A DNA stretch of 45,096 nucleotides from Sulfurovum sp. (GCA_026982075.1 JALSHU010000091.1:1-45096), one strand, 5' to 3'; positions 1 through 9,528 are shown, numbered from the stretch's first letter. Notes: a model not told the origin generated them from the letters alone. Numbers and translations: made by a program.

Positions 1-104
1 CATGTTCCATCTGCATCTTTTACAGGCATTGGTAATGTCAATTTGTAATGTGTTCTTCTTTTTGCTGCTCTTGTGTGACTCACACGTCTCTTAGGTACTG
101 CCAT
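1..104 (-). CDS. rpmF: 50S ribosomal protein L32, 3' part cut off by window edge
   Basis: The first 34 codons are visible and begin [20 protein letters not shown], the typical basic N-terminus of bacterial L32, a small protein of the large ribosomal subunit. The ATG at 102-104 is preceded by AAGGA at good spacing. The C-terminal part, including any zinc-binding cysteines, lies beyond the left edge. The gene follows yceD by 15 bases, and yceD-rpmF is a widely conserved pair usually followed by plsX and fabH, which would lie outside this window. Confidence 0.95.
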   Translation of the reverse strand, partial: MAVPKRRVSHTRAAKRRTHYKLTLPMPVKDADGT

Positions 105-119
105 TTTATATCCTTAATG

Positions 120-494
120 TTAATATTCTATCTCAAACTCTTCATCATTTCCGTCACATTTGTCACAGTAATGGTAAGAACTTTCTATTGATGTAATTTC
201 ACTCTCTAGTATGTACAAAAGGTCAATTTTGCCATCTAAAAATTCAATTATATCTAAATCATCTTTATCTTCAGAAACCAAGTCACTTAACTTCAATCTT
301 AACTTAGTATCCATGTCATAGGTGTATGTGTCTCCACATCTATCACAGTCTAAGTCAAAACATCCGTTAAGTCTTGCATCTAAAGTGACTTGATGATAAC
401 CACTTTTTTGTAAAGTCCCCTCAAGCGTCACACCTTTTGAAGAGAGTTCAATGGGTTTTGCTGTGGAGCCTATTTTATCAAATACAATTACCAT
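120..494 (-). CDS. yceD: YceD/DUF177 family protein
   Basis: This 124-residue protein resembles the DUF177 (YceD) family, whose members are linked to accumulation of large-subunit rRNA and are usually encoded just before rpmF, as here. A CDRCG motif lies near residues 50-54 and a second pair, CDKC, lies close to the C-terminus (about residues 110-113). Four such cysteines could form a zinc site; that is inference. It lies 17 bases after ndk and 15 before rpmF, so it is probably cotranscribed with both. Overall identity is weak, so the family call rests on the cysteine motif, the length and the neighbour. Confidence 0.85.
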   Translation of the reverse strand: MVIVFDKIGSTAKPIELSSKGVTLEGTLQKSGYHQVTLDARLNGCFDLDCDRCGDTYTYDMDTKLRLKLSDLVSEDKDDLDIIEFLDGKIDLLYILESEITSIESSYHYCDKCDGNDEEFEIEY

Positions 495-511
495 AAAGGT
501 AATCCCTTACA

Positions 512-925
512 CTAATTTATTTCTCTTTGTGCAAAGAAGAAATTAATTTCATTTATTGCATTTTCAACAGAATCTGAACCATGTACTGCATTGGCATCAA
601 TACTGTCTGCAAAGTCTGCTCTAATAGTTCCCGCTTCAGCTTCTGCAGGGTTAGTAGCACCCATAAGGTCTCTATTTGTTTGCATTGCATTTTCACCTTC
701 AAGCACTGTTACAACAACTGGACCAGAAACCATAAACTCTACAAGATCTTTAAAGAAAGGTCTCTCAGCATGAACAGCATAAAATGCTTCAGCATCTACA
801 CGCGAAAGTCTAATCTTTTTCGTTGCTGCAATTCTAAGGTTAGCTGCTTCAAATCTAGCCAAAATTTGACCTACTACGTTTTTAGCTACTGCATCTGGTT
901 TGATGATTGATAATGTTTGTTCCAT
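512..925 (-). CDS. ndk: Nucleoside diphosphate kinase
   Basis: This is a full-length (137 aa) NDK, which transfers the gamma-phosphate of ATP to nucleoside diphosphates through a phosphohistidine in the cytoplasm. The N-terminus [13 protein letters not shown] is the family start, and the active-site histidine is H115 in the NAVHGSDS motif. Other family blocks ([29 protein letters not shown]) are all present. A good AGGA ribosome-binding site precedes the ATG at 923-925. It is followed closely by yceD and rpmF, and the fdx gene lies upstream behind a terminator-like hairpin. Confidence 0.98.
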   Translation of the reverse strand: MEQTLSIIKPDAVAKNVVGQILARFEAANLRIAATKKIRLSRVDAEAFYAVHAERPFFKDLVEFMVSGPVVVTVLEGENAMQTNRDLMGATNPAEAEAGTIRADFADSIDANAVHGSDSVENAINEINFFFAQREIN

Positions 926-1044
926 GTTTAATTCCTAAACGATAATTTACTTCCAGTACTAAGACATAGAGAGTATTTGGGCGGAATTTTATCTAAAAAT
1001 ATATTAAAACAAGGTTAATTTTAGGGGGTGTTGTATATCTAACA

Positions 1045-1066
1045 AAGACTACCAAGAGGTAGTCTT
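1045..1066 (-). terminator. Stem-loop after fdx
   Basis: A perfect 9-bp inverted repeat (AAGACTACC / GGTAGTCTT) with a 4-base loop starts 16 bases past the fdx stop codon. Only a short, interrupted T-run follows on the minus strand, so termination may be partial and allow some read-through into ndk. Confidence 0.6.
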
Positions 1067-1081
1067 CTAAAATAGTAAATA

Positions 1082-1444
1082 TTAGTCTTCTACTACGTTT
1101 TTTCTAGCTGCTCTGTCTTCAAGTGAAATATCATCTCTCATTGGCATGTCAACATCCCAATTTTCAACACCATATTCTTCACCGTCAATATAGTTTCCAC
1201 CTTTAAAGTGTTCTTTATGTTCAGCAGTGAATGGCATATCCCAAGTAATACAACCCTCAGTTGGACATGCTTCAGCACATGCTGGAGAATCAAAGTGATC
1301 TACACACTCAACACATTTGTCAGGGTATACATAGTAATACTCTTCACCCGTTGGATTATCATCCTCATCTACAATTGCCTCTACTGGACATTCATCAATA
1401 CAAGCCGCACAGTTGATACATGTATCACCAATAATTACTGCCAT
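1082..1444 (-). CDS. fdx: 2[4Fe-4S] ferredoxin, Alvin-type
   Basis: This 120-residue ferredoxin carries two cluster motifs. Site one is C9-x2-C12-x2-C15-x3-C19-P. Site two is C44-x2-C47-x8-C56-x3-C60-P, in which the enlarged spacing between the second and third cysteines is typical of Allochromatium-type ferredoxins. It has an acidic C-terminal extension of about 55 residues. Such proteins are low-potential electron carriers; in Campylobacterota they serve pyruvate and 2-oxoglutarate oxidoreductases, and a role with the activase system at 33355-38264 is conceivable but only inferred. The gene has its own promoter-like sequence and ends at a hairpin before ndk. Confidence 0.95.
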   Translation of the reverse strand: MAVIIGDTCINCAACIDECPVEAIVDEDDNPTGEEYYYVYPDKCVECVDHFDSPACAEACPTEGCITWDMPFTAEHKEHFKGGNYIDGEEYGVENWDVDMPMRDDISLEDRAARKNVVED

Positions 1445-1475
1445 TTTTAAATCCTTTATGTTAATTTATAATTAA

Positions 1476-1484
1476 ACTATAGCA
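1476..1484 (-). promoter_or_regulatory. Extended -10 promoter for fdx
   Basis: On the minus strand this reads TGCTATAGT, a TGn extended -10 box, about 30 bases before the fdx start and preceded by T-runs, a pattern typical of housekeeping promoters in this phylum, where the -35 box is weak. Confidence 0.55.
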
Positions 1485-1594
1485 AAAAAACGTAAAAAAA
1501 TCTTTAATTTGAAAAGGTTTCATAATAAATATACTAAATATGTTCAAAACCCACCACAGCGGAACCTAAACAATATTGATAATGAATATACTTA

Positions 1595-2743
1595 TTATAT
1601 ATTCAAGTATTTTTTAATCTCTTCTACCCTGTCTGTTTTTTCCCATGCAAAACCTTCTTTTTCTCGTCCAAAGTGTCCATAGGCTGCTGTTTTACGATAA
1701 ATGGGTTTTAACAAATCAAGTGCTTCTATAATACCTTTAGGCGTAAGATTAAACAATGCTTCAATGCACTCTGTAATTTTTTCTTCTTCTACACTTCCTG
1801 TTCCATGTGTATTTACATAAATAGATACAGGTTTTGCAACACCTATGGCATAAGCCAGTTGTAGTGTTACTTTTTCACATACTCCTGCGGCAACAAGATT
1901 TTTAGCCACATATCTTGCTGCATATGCAGCTGAACGATCAACTTTTGTGGGATCTTTCCCTGAAAATGCACCACCACCATGAGGGCATGCACCCCCATAG
2001 GTATCAACTATAATTTTTCTACCCGTCAGTCCAGCATCTCCTTGGGGACCCCCAATGACAAAACGTCCTGTCGGATTAATATGATACACTATATCATCTG
2101 ACAGAAGTTCTGCAGGGATGACCGCTTTAATAACTTCTTCTAGTACTGCTTTTTGTACCTGTTCTAAAGAAACATTGTCATGATGTTGTGTCGATACAAC
2201 TATCGTATCTATGGCTACAGGTTTACCGTCTACATACTTCACTGAGACCTGTGCTTTCCCATCTGGTCGTAAAAATGGTACAGTCCCATTTTTACGCACT
2301 TCTGCCAATTTAGCTGTAAGTTTATGTGCCAAAGAAATTGGTAAAGGCATAAGCTCTGGTGTTTCTTTACACGCATAGCCAAACATCAATCCCTGATCTC
2401 CAGCACCAATTTCACCTGAAGCTTGATCTACACCTTGGTTAATATCTGGACTTTGTTCTCCAATACCATTAAGTACTCCTGCTGAACGATAGTCAAATCC
2501 ATACATAGCATCTGTGTACCCAATTTCTTTAATCACTTCTCTTGCTATCTCCTGCATTGGTGCATACGCTATTGTTTTTAGCTCTCCTGCAATCACACAA
2601 AATCCATTACTTACTAATGTTTCACAAGCCACTCTTGCTTGTGGATCTTTTTCAATGATATAGTCTAATATTGCATCAGAGATTTGGTCAGCCATTTTAT
2701 CTGGATGACCTTCTGTCACTGATTCACTTGTAAAAATGTACAT
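1595..2743 (-). CDS. metK: S-adenosylmethionine synthase
   Basis: MetK makes S-adenosylmethionine from methionine and ATP in the cytoplasm. The 382-residue protein has the family blocks in order: [16 protein letters not shown] near residue 12, [12 protein letters not shown] near 115, and the glycine-rich phosphate loop [16 protein letters not shown] around residues 255-270. Length is normal. The ATG at 2741-2743 follows AAGGA. It is flanked by a long inverted repeat on the dxs side and by a leader hairpin next to its own ribosome-binding site, so it is probably a single-gene unit. Confidence 0.98.
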   Translation of the reverse strand: MYIFTSESVTEGHPDKMADQISDAILDYIIEKDPQARVACETLVSNGFCVIAGELKTIAYAPMQEIAREVIKEIGYTDAMYGFDYRSAGVLNGIGEQSPDINQGVDQASGEIGAGDQGLMFGYACKETPELMPLPISLAHKLTAKLAEVRKNGTVPFLRPDGKAQVSVKYVDGKPVAIDTIVVSTQHHDNVSLEQVQKAVLEEVIKAVIPAELLSDDIVYHINPTGRFVIGGPQGDAGLTGRKIIVDTYGGACPHGGGAFSGKDPTKVDRSAAYAARYVAKNLVAAGVCEKVTLQLAYAIGVAKPVSIYVNTHGTGSVEEEKITECIEALFNLTPKGIIEALDLLKPIYRKTAAYGHFGREKEGFAWEKTDRVEEIKKYLNI

Positions 2744-2760
2744 TATAATCCTTGTTTTTT

Positions 2761-2781
2761 AAAATTAGCAAAGCCAATTTT
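2761..2781 (-). promoter_or_regulatory. Leader hairpin just upstream of metK
   Basis: On the minus-strand RNA, AAAATTGGC and GCTAATTTT pair over 9 bp with one G-U pair around a 3-base loop. The hairpin ends a few bases before the AAGGA ribosome-binding site. It does not resemble a SAM riboswitch that I know; function unproven. Confidence 0.35.
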
Positions 2782-2862
2782 TTTAATTTGTATCACTAAA
2801 GTCTTGCTTACGCTTCATATTTAGATTAAGAATTTATCTTTAATTATATTGTCCTCTGTCAC

Positions 2863-2903
2863 TGAACTTAAAAAAAAGATTATAAATCTTTTTTTTAAGT
2901 TCA
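2863..2903 (-). terminator. Perfect 18-bp inverted repeat after dxs
   Basis: Two 18-base arms (TGAACTT, eight A, GAT, and its exact reverse complement) flank a 5-base loop, 28 bases past the dxs stop. The descending arm carries eight T, so this is the likely intrinsic terminator of the lysA-to-dxs operon. Because it is symmetric it could also block transcription in the opposite direction. Confidence 0.7.
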
Positions 2904-2930
2904 ATTAAAGACACGCAAGATATGTATACC

Positions 2931-4733
2931 TTAAAGTATTTTTTTTGCCAATTGTTCTGGTAAGATACCCAAGCTCTCTTCTACCAATTTCGTATTACCA
3001 TGTGTAATAAACTTATCCGTATATTCAAAAGTAGTCACATTCACATCTGGTATTTTCTGTTCACTTAAGAACTCTAAAAGTGCTGAACCTACACCACCTT
3101 TTGCAGCTGAATCAGAAAAAACATACCATTTCTTATATGTATCGCTTAAGCCTCTCAACATATCTTCATCTAAAGGTTTTACAAAACGTAAATCTAAAAT
3201 AGCTACTTTTTTATCTAACAATGCTGCTGTCTGTTCTGCGCGTCCAACTCCATTACCATAACCAATAAACAAAATCTCTTCACCCTCTTCTAGAAGGACA
3301 GATTTTCCTAGTTCAAACGCTGGACTTTGTCTCTCTTTAGCCAAAAATGCTCCTCTAGGGTATCTAAATGCACAAGGACGCGTATAGTCTTTAGCAAATG
3401 CCATACAGAGTTTCATAGTTGTCTCATTATAAGGTGCAAGTAAAGTCATATTTGGAATACCTCTCAAATAAGAAATATCAAAAGCCCCTTGATGCGTTTC
3501 ACCATCTTCTCCCACGATACCAGCTCTATCCATCGCAAATGCCACACCTAAGTCCATCAGTGCAATATCGTGAATCACTTGATCAAACCCACGTTGTAAA
3601 AAAGTAGAGTAGATAGTACAAAATGGTTTAAATCCTTCTTTTGCCAAAGGTCCCATAGATGTCACTGCGTGCTGTTCTGCAATGGCAACATCCCAAAAAC
3701 GTTCAGGGTATTTTTCTATAACAGCAGTCATCCCGGTTCCAGTTGGCATTGCAGCTGTTACCCCTACTACCTTTTCATCTTTATCTGCAAGTTCAATTAA
3801 GGTTTCTGAAAAAATAGCTGTAGCAGCTTTTGCACCATTTTTTTTAGGTGCAATACCTGTCTTCAAATCAAACGCACTTACCCCATGCCAATGTTCTTTG
3901 GTACCCTCAGCAATTTCATAGCCTTTACCTTTGGTTGTTTGTGCATGTATAATCACCGGTTTTTTTAATGCTTTGGCTACTTCCATTGTTTCTATCAATG
4001 ACTCAATATCATGTCCATTCACCGGTCCTATGTATTCAATACCCATCTCTTCAAATAAGATTCCAGGCGTAATAAGTTTAAAGGACTCCTCAAATCTTTT
4101 TGCCATATAAGAAGCACTTTCAGGTAAATGTTCTAAAACCACTTCCACTTTACCTTTAAATTTCTGATAAAATGATCCAGCCATGGTTTGAGAAAGTAAT
4201 TTAGATATGGCGCCAATAGGTTTTGCAATACTCATTTCGTTGTCATTCAACAGTATGACTACAGGATACTTTCTATCACCCAATTCATTCAAAGCTTCAT
4301 ACACCATACCTGCAGACATACTACCATCACCGATAAATGCTACGGGTACTCTCTCTTCTCCCTTAAGAGCTATCGCCTTTGCTGCACCTACGGCCAGAGA
4401 AATAGATGTGGAACTATGCCCCGCTACATAATAATCATATTTTGACTCTTTGGGCTTGGTATACCCACAAAGACCATCAAACTTCCGTAATGTATCAAAA
4501 TCATCCCACCTTCCTGTGAGTAATTTATGTGCATACGCTTGATGACTTACATCAAAAATAAAAGGATCATTTTCCACATCAAATACTCTATGCATTGCTA
4601 CAATAAGATCAGTAGCTCCCATCGTTGAAGAGAGGTGTCCACCATTTTTACTCACTGTATCTAATATTTTCTGTCTAATATCTGCCGCTAGGGTATGTAG
4701 TTCTTCTATGGAGCATGTTTTAATATCCATCAT
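2931..4733 (-). CDS. dxs: 1-deoxy-D-xylulose-5-phosphate synthase
   Basis: Dxs condenses pyruvate and glyceraldehyde 3-phosphate, using thiamine diphosphate, in the first step of the MEP isoprenoid pathway; its product also feeds thiamine and pyridoxal synthesis. The 600-residue protein has the Dxs features in order: an N-terminal GHLSSTMGATDL block, the thiamine-diphosphate motif beginning GDGSMSAG (about residue 136), a central transketolase domain with EDGETHQGAFD, and a C-terminal transketolase domain. It lies 10 bases after a small ORF that is itself coupled to hisC. In C. jejuni dxs follows fliH; here the fli genes are missing. Confidence 0.97.
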   Translation of the reverse strand: MMDIKTCSIEELHTLAADIRQKILDTVSKNGGHLSSTMGATDLIVAMHRVFDVENDPFIFDVSHQAYAHKLLTGRWDDFDTLRKFDGLCGYTKPKESKYDYYVAGHSSTSISLAVGAAKAIALKGEERVPVAFIGDGSMSAGMVYEALNELGDRKYPVVILLNDNEMSIAKPIGAISKLLSQTMAGSFYQKFKGKVEVVLEHLPESASYMAKRFEESFKLITPGILFEEMGIEYIGPVNGHDIESLIETMEVAKALKKPVIIHAQTTKGKGYEIAEGTKEHWHGVSAFDLKTGIAPKKNGAKAATAIFSETLIELADKDEKVVGVTAAMPTGTGMTAVIEKYPERFWDVAIAEQHAVTSMGPLAKEGFKPFCTIYSTFLQRGFDQVIHDIALMDLGVAFAMDRAGIVGEDGETHQGAFDISYLRGIPNMTLLAPYNETTMKLCMAFAKDYTRPCAFRYPRGAFLAKERQSPAFELGKSVLLEEGEEILFIGYGNGVGRAEQTAALLDKKVAILDLRFVKPLDEDMLRGLSDTYKKWYVFSDSAAKGGVGSALLEFLSEQKIPDVNVTTFEYTDKFITHGNTKLVEESLGILPEQLAKKIL

Positions 4734-4743
4734 TTCAACTCTT

Positions 4744-4950
4744 TTATTTTAAATATTCATTCAGTAATTTTTTACTAAAAATAATTTGTGTATCATCATA
4801 AGATAAACCTAATACATCAGCTATTTGCTTTAACTCTTTTTTACTTACTTTTTTCATACTACCATGCATCTCTTTATTTTGAATGAAATTATTTAAAATA
4901 AAAGGTTTTATTTCCACTTCGGAACTTTTAACCACTTCTACCTTTTTCAT
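4744..4950 (-). CDS. Small protein of unknown function between hisC and dxs
   Basis: This is a 68-codon ORF, lysine-rich with a mixed charged composition and no signal peptide or membrane segment. Its ATG overlaps the hisC stop by 4 bases (ATGA) and its own stop is 10 bases before dxs, so it looks like a translated, coupled operon member. The second half ([19 protein letters not shown]) looks like a short helical or helix-turn-helix-like segment, but I recognise no family. It occupies the place where fliF-fliG-fliH lie in flagellated relatives, so it could be a degraded fliH remnant or an unrelated gene. Confidence 0.6.
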   Translation of the reverse strand: MKKVEVVKSSEVEIKPFILNNFIQNKEMHGSMKKVSKKELKQIADVLGLSYDDTQIIFSKKLLNEYLK

Positions 4951-6041
4951 GATAAAAGTTCCAAAAAATGTTTAAAGAAAATATCATTTTGTTTCTGTGT
5001 TCCTATTGTAATACGAATAGCATTCATTCCATAGGATTCTAAATTTCTTATGATAACCCCACGTTTTAACAATGCATCTGCTATAGTAGTTGAATCTTTA
5101 CTCTCATCAAATAAATAGGTAATAAAGTTTGTATAACTCTCTATATAAGTAAATCCATTTTCTATAGCAAAACTTTCATAACGTTTTATCTGTTCTTTAT
5201 GTAAACAGATAGACTCTTCTACAAAATGCTCATCTTTACATGCTTCAATTGCAGCAACAAGTGAAAGTGTAGAAATATTAAATGGCGGACGCATTTTGTA
5301 TAACTCTTCTATTATCGCTGGCTGTGCGATACCATATCCGACACGCATACCACCCAAGCCATATGCTTTTGAAAATGTCCCTAAATAAATAACATTTTCA
5401 AAACCTAGAAGTTCTTGTGGTGTAATTGCATATTTTTTATCTTTGGCGATTGCATATTCCATATAGGCACCATCCACGACTATAAGGGTTTCTTTATCTA
5501 CAGCATTAATAATCTCTAACACCGTTTCTTTAGATGTGGCATCACCTGTTGGATTATTTGGAGTACAAAGATAAATTATTTTTGGTTTATACATTCTGTA
5601 TGCTTCCATAAATTCATCATATTTATGCTCATAACTGGCTGTTCTATAAATTTTTGCTCCCATTTGTTTTGCATAAATTTCATACATAGCAAAGGTCACC
5701 GCAGACATCAGTACTGAAGTATTTTCATTCAATAGTGCACGAGAAATAAATTCTAATACTTGATCAGACCCCGCACCGATAATAATATTTTCTTCTTGTA
5801 CCAAATATTTTTCAGCCAAAGCATTTTTAAGTTCAAACATAGAATCATCCGGATACAAATGTGCTCTTGCAGCATTAGCGATAATAGCTTTTTGTACTGC
5901 AGGACTTGTACCTATAGGATTTTCATTCGATGCGAGCTTGACAACCTCTTCTGTAGCTATACCAAATTCACGTACCACAAGTTCTATAGGTTTACCTGCT
6001 TCATACGTCTTAATGTTCTGTAAAACCTTATTATATTTCAC
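4947..6041 (-). CDS. hisC: Histidinol-phosphate aminotransferase
   Basis: HisC is a PLP-dependent class I/II aminotransferase that converts imidazole-acetol phosphate to histidinol phosphate; in this phylum it is often adjacent to pheA and may also serve aromatic amino-acid transamination (inference). The 364-residue protein shows the SNENPIG start block, CTPNNPTGD (about 159-167), D190 and Y193 near the cofactor, the Schiff-base lysine K225 in [10 protein letters not shown], and the arginine of the GMRVGY block. It is 32 bases after pheA and overlaps the next small ORF by 4 bases. Confidence 0.95.
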   Translation of the reverse strand: MKYNKVLQNIKTYEAGKPIELVVREFGIATEEVVKLASNENPIGTSPAVQKAIIANAARAHLYPDDSMFELKNALAEKYLVQEENIIIGAGSDQVLEFISRALLNENTSVLMSAVTFAMYEIYAKQMGAKIYRTASYEHKYDEFMEAYRMYKPKIIYLCTPNNPTGDATSKETVLEIINAVDKETLIVVDGAYMEYAIAKDKKYAITPQELLGFENVIYLGTFSKAYGLGGMRVGYGIAQPAIIEELYKMRPPFNISTLSLVAAIEACKDEHFVEESICLHKEQIKRYESFAIENGFTYIESYTNFITYLFDESKDSTTIADALLKRGVIIRNLESYGMNAIRITIGTQKQNDIFFKHFLELLS

Positions 6042-6073
6042 TACTATCTGCTCCCTATTGTATGCTATGTATC

Positions 6074-7132
6074 TTATACATCATCGGTCTCTTTAACATA
6101 AGAGCCCAATATTTTAATTTCACCACTTAGTTTTTCTAAGATAGGTTTAATTTTTGCATCATCTTGATGTCCATGAAATTCAATAAAGAAAATAGACTTA
6201 CCTTCTACAATATGAGATTTTATCTTTGTCAAATTCACATTGGCTTCTTCAAAGTAATTGAGAAACTTCACTAATGCACCCGGTGTATTTGAGAGTCGCA
6301 CCAACATAGATGTTTTGTCATTACCTGAAATAGCATTTTCAAAATTAGAAATAATAAAGAAACGTGTTCTGTTATTGGTATTGTCTTCAACATTTTCAAA
6401 ACGTATAGGTAGATTATAAAGTTTTGCTGCAATGGAGGGGCAAAGTGCTGCAGCATTTTCATCCTTAGATGCTAACTTCGCTGCTTTTGCCGTGGATTCC
6501 ACAGGTACCAGCTCCGCATTATCCAAACCCAAATCTTGTAAAAACTTACGACACTGTCCAAATGCAATATCTTTTGAATACACTTTCGTCACTTTTTTAT
6601 AATCATCACAGAGTGTTGCAAAAGCAAAATGCACATCTATCATGACTTCAGCAATAATTTTTAAATTATATTCATCAAGACAATGTATCGTATCACTAAC
6701 AATCCCATTGGATGAGTTTTCTATAGGTATCACACCAAATTTCGCTATACCTTTATCGACTGCACGAAAAATGCCTTCTATAGAATAGATAGGTAGATAT
6801 TCAGACAATGCACCAAATTTACTCTCAGCTGCTTGATGGGTGAAGCTTGCCTCTGGACCTAAAAATGCAACACCTTCTGGTAACTCAAGGTTTCTAGCAA
6901 CGGCAAACATCTCTAGAAACAATGCATCAATCGCTTCGTCTGTTAATTTACCTTGATTCTGACTTTTCAGACGATTTAAAATGGCTTGTTCCCTCTCAGG
7001 GCGATAGATAGGTGCACCTGTTGTATTTTTGAGTTCACCTACTTGATGTACCAACTCCATACGTTCATTATAGAGTTTTAAAAGTGTATCATCAATGCTG
7101 TCTATTTTATATCTTAGCTCATCTAAAGTCAT
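6074..7132 (-). CDS. pheA: Bifunctional chorismate mutase / prephenate dehydratase
   Basis: PheA converts chorismate to prephenate and then to phenylpyruvate, on the route to phenylalanine. Residues 1-85 form an AroQ-type chorismate mutase ([19 protein letters not shown]). Residues 86-265 are the prephenate dehydratase domain with [12 protein letters not shown] and the catalytic TRF at 256-258. Residues 272-350 are an ACT regulatory domain. The ACT GALV motif is intact (285-288), but the usual ESRP phenylalanine-binding motif reads KSHI at 305-308, which may alter feedback control. It is 9 bases after lysA and 32 before hisC. Confidence 0.96.
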   Translation of the reverse strand: MTLDELRYKIDSIDDTLLKLYNERMELVHQVGELKNTTGAPIYRPEREQAILNRLKSQNQGKLTDEAIDALFLEMFAVARNLELPEGVAFLGPEASFTHQAAESKFGALSEYLPIYSIEGIFRAVDKGIAKFGVIPIENSSNGIVSDTIHCLDEYNLKIIAEVMIDVHFAFATLCDDYKKVTKVYSKDIAFGQCRKFLQDLGLDNAELVPVESTAKAAKLASKDENAAALCPSIAAKLYNLPIRFENVEDNTNNRTRFFIISNFENAISGNDKTSMLVRLSNTPGALVKFLNYFEEANVNLTKIKSHIVEGKSIFFIEFHGHQDDAKIKPILEKLSGEIKILGSYVKETDDV

Positions 7133-7141
7133 TCTAAACCT

Positions 7142-8350
7142 TTATTGTAAATACTCTAATTCCAATTGTATCTGATCCTCATAAGTCTCACGTTTACGGA
7201 TTAGCCTATCTTTGCCTTTTTCAATTGCTACTTCGGCTGGTTTTGCACGTGTATTATAATTGCTAGCCATTGTAAAGCCATATGCTCCTGCAGAGTGTAC
7301 CACAATAAGATCATTATGTTTTAAAGGAGGAAGAGATACATCCTTGCCAAAGAAATCACCACTTTCACAAACGGGACCAACTACATCTGCTGGTGTTTTC
7401 TCTCCTTCTATTTGTACCGCTTCTATCTTATGGTATGCATTGTATAAGCTTGGGCGGATAAGATCATTCATACCACCATCTACAATCACAAACCGTTTAC
7501 CATCATTATTTTTTTCATACAACACTTTGGTAAAAAATGCTCCAGCATTTGCAACCATATAACGTCCGGGTTCACAAAGAAGCGTTAGGTCAAGTCCTTT
7601 TGTAGCTTCAAATATCACTTGTGTATAATCTTTTGCAGCAATCGTGACTTCATCATCATACACCACACCGATTCCCCCACCTACATCAAAAAATCTGATA
7701 TCAATTTTAATGGCTTTAAGTGAACGTACCAAGTCTGAAACGATTAAAGCCGATTCACGAATGGGAGAAAGGTTTGTTAACTGTGACCCAATGTGAAAAT
7801 GAATCCCTACAGGATTGAGATGTTCAGATTTATTGGCATAAATATACATACGTTTTGCCATGTCTATCTCTACACCAAACTTATTTTCATGCAAACCTGT
7901 AGAAATATATGGATGTGTTTGAGGATCAATATTTGGATTAACACGTATAGAAATACGTGCTTCTTTACCAAGGTCACGTGCTACCATTTCCACACGCTTC
8001 ATCTCTGCTTCGGATTCTAAGTTAATCAACAAAATATCTTTTTCTAAAGCCTCACGTATTTCATCATCACGTTTCCCCACTCCAGAGAAAATAATTTTAT
8101 ACTTATCCACTCCTGCTGTGAGTGCACGATTTACTTCTCCTATACTCACACAGTCTGCACCTGCACCTAACTTTGCAAGATGTGCAATAACCGAAAGATT
8201 TGAGTTTGCTTTTACGGCATAATTCACAATTGATTTTTTGCCTGAAAAGGCCTCTTTGAGTGTTTTATATCTATTTTCAATATAATCAAAATCATAAACA
8301 TACAATGGCGTACCATATTTATCTGCCAATGCTTTTGTATCAATGTTCAT
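7142..8350 (-). CDS. lysA: Diaminopimelate decarboxylase
   Basis: LysA is a PLP-dependent fold-III decarboxylase that makes L-lysine from meso-diaminopimelate. The 402-residue protein contains the PLP lysine K47 in NYAVKAN, the HFHIGSQ block, the GGGIGV phosphate-binding loop, EPGRY, and the CESGD cysteine motif supplied across the dimer interface. Length is normal. It probably begins the lysA-pheA-hisC-ORF-dxs operon, and the spacing to pheA is 9 bases. The HAD-hydrolase gene that I recall between lysA and pheA in C. jejuni is absent. Confidence 0.97.
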   Translation of the reverse strand: MNIDTKALADKYGTPLYVYDFDYIENRYKTLKEAFSGKKSIVNYAVKANSNLSVIAHLAKLGAGADCVSIGEVNRALTAGVDKYKIIFSGVGKRDDEIREALEKDILLINLESEAEMKRVEMVARDLGKEARISIRVNPNIDPQTHPYISTGLHENKFGVEIDMAKRMYIYANKSEHLNPVGIHFHIGSQLTNLSPIRESALIVSDLVRSLKAIKIDIRFFDVGGGIGVVYDDEVTIAAKDYTQVIFEATKGLDLTLLCEPGRYMVANAGAFFTKVLYEKNNDGKRFVIVDGGMNDLIRPSLYNAYHKIEAVQIEGEKTPADVVGPVCESGDFFGKDVSLPPLKHNDLIVVHSAGAYGFTMASNYNTRAKPAEVAIEKGKDRLIRKRETYEDQIQLELEYLQ

Positions 8351-8419
8351 TTATTATCCTAATTTTCTCTTGGTATGTGAGTCTATTTTAGGGTGATTTT
8401 ATCTAAAAGTTAATTAAAA

Positions 8420-8440
8420 TGTAGGATGTATCAATCTACA
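8420..8440 (-). terminator. Weak stem-loop after the LptG-like gene
   Basis: On the minus strand TGTAGAT pairs with a bulged ATCCTACA around a short loop, followed by a T-rich stretch (TTTTAATTAACTTTT). It lies just after the LptG-like stop and probably ends the rplY-pth-lptG unit. Confidence 0.4.
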
Positions 8441-8445
8441 GGGTA

Positions 8446-9528
8446 TTAAACAATGTTATACTCATCAGTAAAATAAACATACAATGCATAAAACCACAAA
8501 AGGACAATGGGTAAAATGGCTGTCACTTCTGGGAGTAAAACCCCATTGGAACCTATTTGATTTAATCCAAATAGTACACCCCAAATTACAAATGTCGCAC
8601 CTAGTGAAAGTGCCGTAACAAGACCTAGGTTCATCATTCTTGCATGAAAAGGCAACTTAAAAAAGAGTATCAAAAGTAATGCCAGTGCAAACAAAGGAAC
8701 TACTACTTTATCATAAAAAGATGCTCTAATTTTATCAGAATTAAGATGCTGTGTATTCAAAAGTTTCCAAGTGTTATATGCATCCACAATATTTAAAGCT
8801 TTACCTTCATAAAGAGACTCTATAATCTTGGGTTTATACCCCTTAAGTGTCCTAATACTCGCTTTATGCTCTAAAAGATATTTAAATATTTCACCCTTTT
8901 TATACACATGTGTTTTTACAATCGCATCCTTAGCATGCCACTCCTGCCCATCAAATAGCGCATAAGGTGCAGAAAGTGTATATCTTACCTGATATCCTTC
9001 CACTTTAAAAATAGTCATATCTTCAATCTTTTTTTCTATGGGATCGAGTTTTTTAATATACACAAAGGTATCATTATATTTAAAAAAAAGATCGTTCACA
9101 TCATAAGCATGAAGTTCATTTTTAAGTAAAAAACCTGCTTTGTCTTTGGCATAAGAAAATTCTGTTGTATGTAAAAATGTGAAAAAGGCATATGTAAGTG
9201 TTGCCACTGTAAACAAAGGGAGTACAAGCTTTTTTTTATTATAGCCAAATGCATGTAGTGCACCCATAGTATTATTTTTTACCAAAAATAACTTTGTCAT
9301 GATTAAGGCAAAGACTATTGCTAGAGGATAAAGTAGTCCCAAGGCCTCTTGCCACATATAATAAATATATAGTATTTTGTAGTTTCCAGAGACATCCAAC
9401 TCTTGTATATGTTGAAAATAATCAATCGCTGCAAATGCAAACGAGAGCCCAAACAATATGGTAAAAAGGTTTTTACCATAGAGTATTGCCAAATAAGAAA
9501 AATGAAGTGATGGTCTGAGCATACTCAT
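8446..9528 (-). CDS. LptF/LptG family permease (YjgP/YjgQ)
   Basis: This 360-residue inner-membrane protein has hydrophobic segments near residues 20-36, 52-80 and 95-115, a soluble periplasmic domain (about 120-265), and three more segments from about 270 to the end. That six-helix layout with a central beta-rich domain is the LptF/LptG family, which forms the permease of the ATP-driven lipopolysaccharide exporter. The start ATG overlaps the pth stop by 4 bases, so the two are translationally coupled. Campylobacterota have such a gene next to pth. I cannot tell LptF from LptG by eye. Confidence 0.85.
   Translation of the reverse strand: MSMLRPSLHFSYLAILYGKNLFTILFGLSFAFAAIDYFQHIQELDVSGNYKILYIYYMWQEALGLLYPLAIVFALIMTKLFLVKNNTMGALHAFGYNKKKLVLPLFTVATLTYAFFTFLHTTEFSYAKDKAGFLLKNELHAYDVNDLFFKYNDTFVYIKKLDPIEKKIEDMTIFKVEGYQVRYTLSAPYALFDGQEWHAKDAIVKTHVYKKGEIFKYLLEHKASIRTLKGYKPKIIESLYEGKALNIVDAYNTWKLLNTQHLNSDKIRASFYDKVVVPLFALALLLILFFKLPFHARMMNLGLVTALSLGATFVIWGVLFGLNQIGSNGVLLPEVTAILPIVLLWFYALYVYFTDEYNIV

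Noticed and set aside
581-910. 109-codon plus-strand ORF opposite ndk
   Set aside because: It lies entirely within the clearly identified ndk gene on the other strand, has a cysteine- and serine-rich composition unlike any neighbour, and has no motif.
1540-1575. GC-richer patch (ACCCACCACAGCGGAACC) between metK and fdx as a possible small RNA or tRNA end
   Set aside because: No cloverleaf or convincing stem can be drawn and the gap is only 150 bases.
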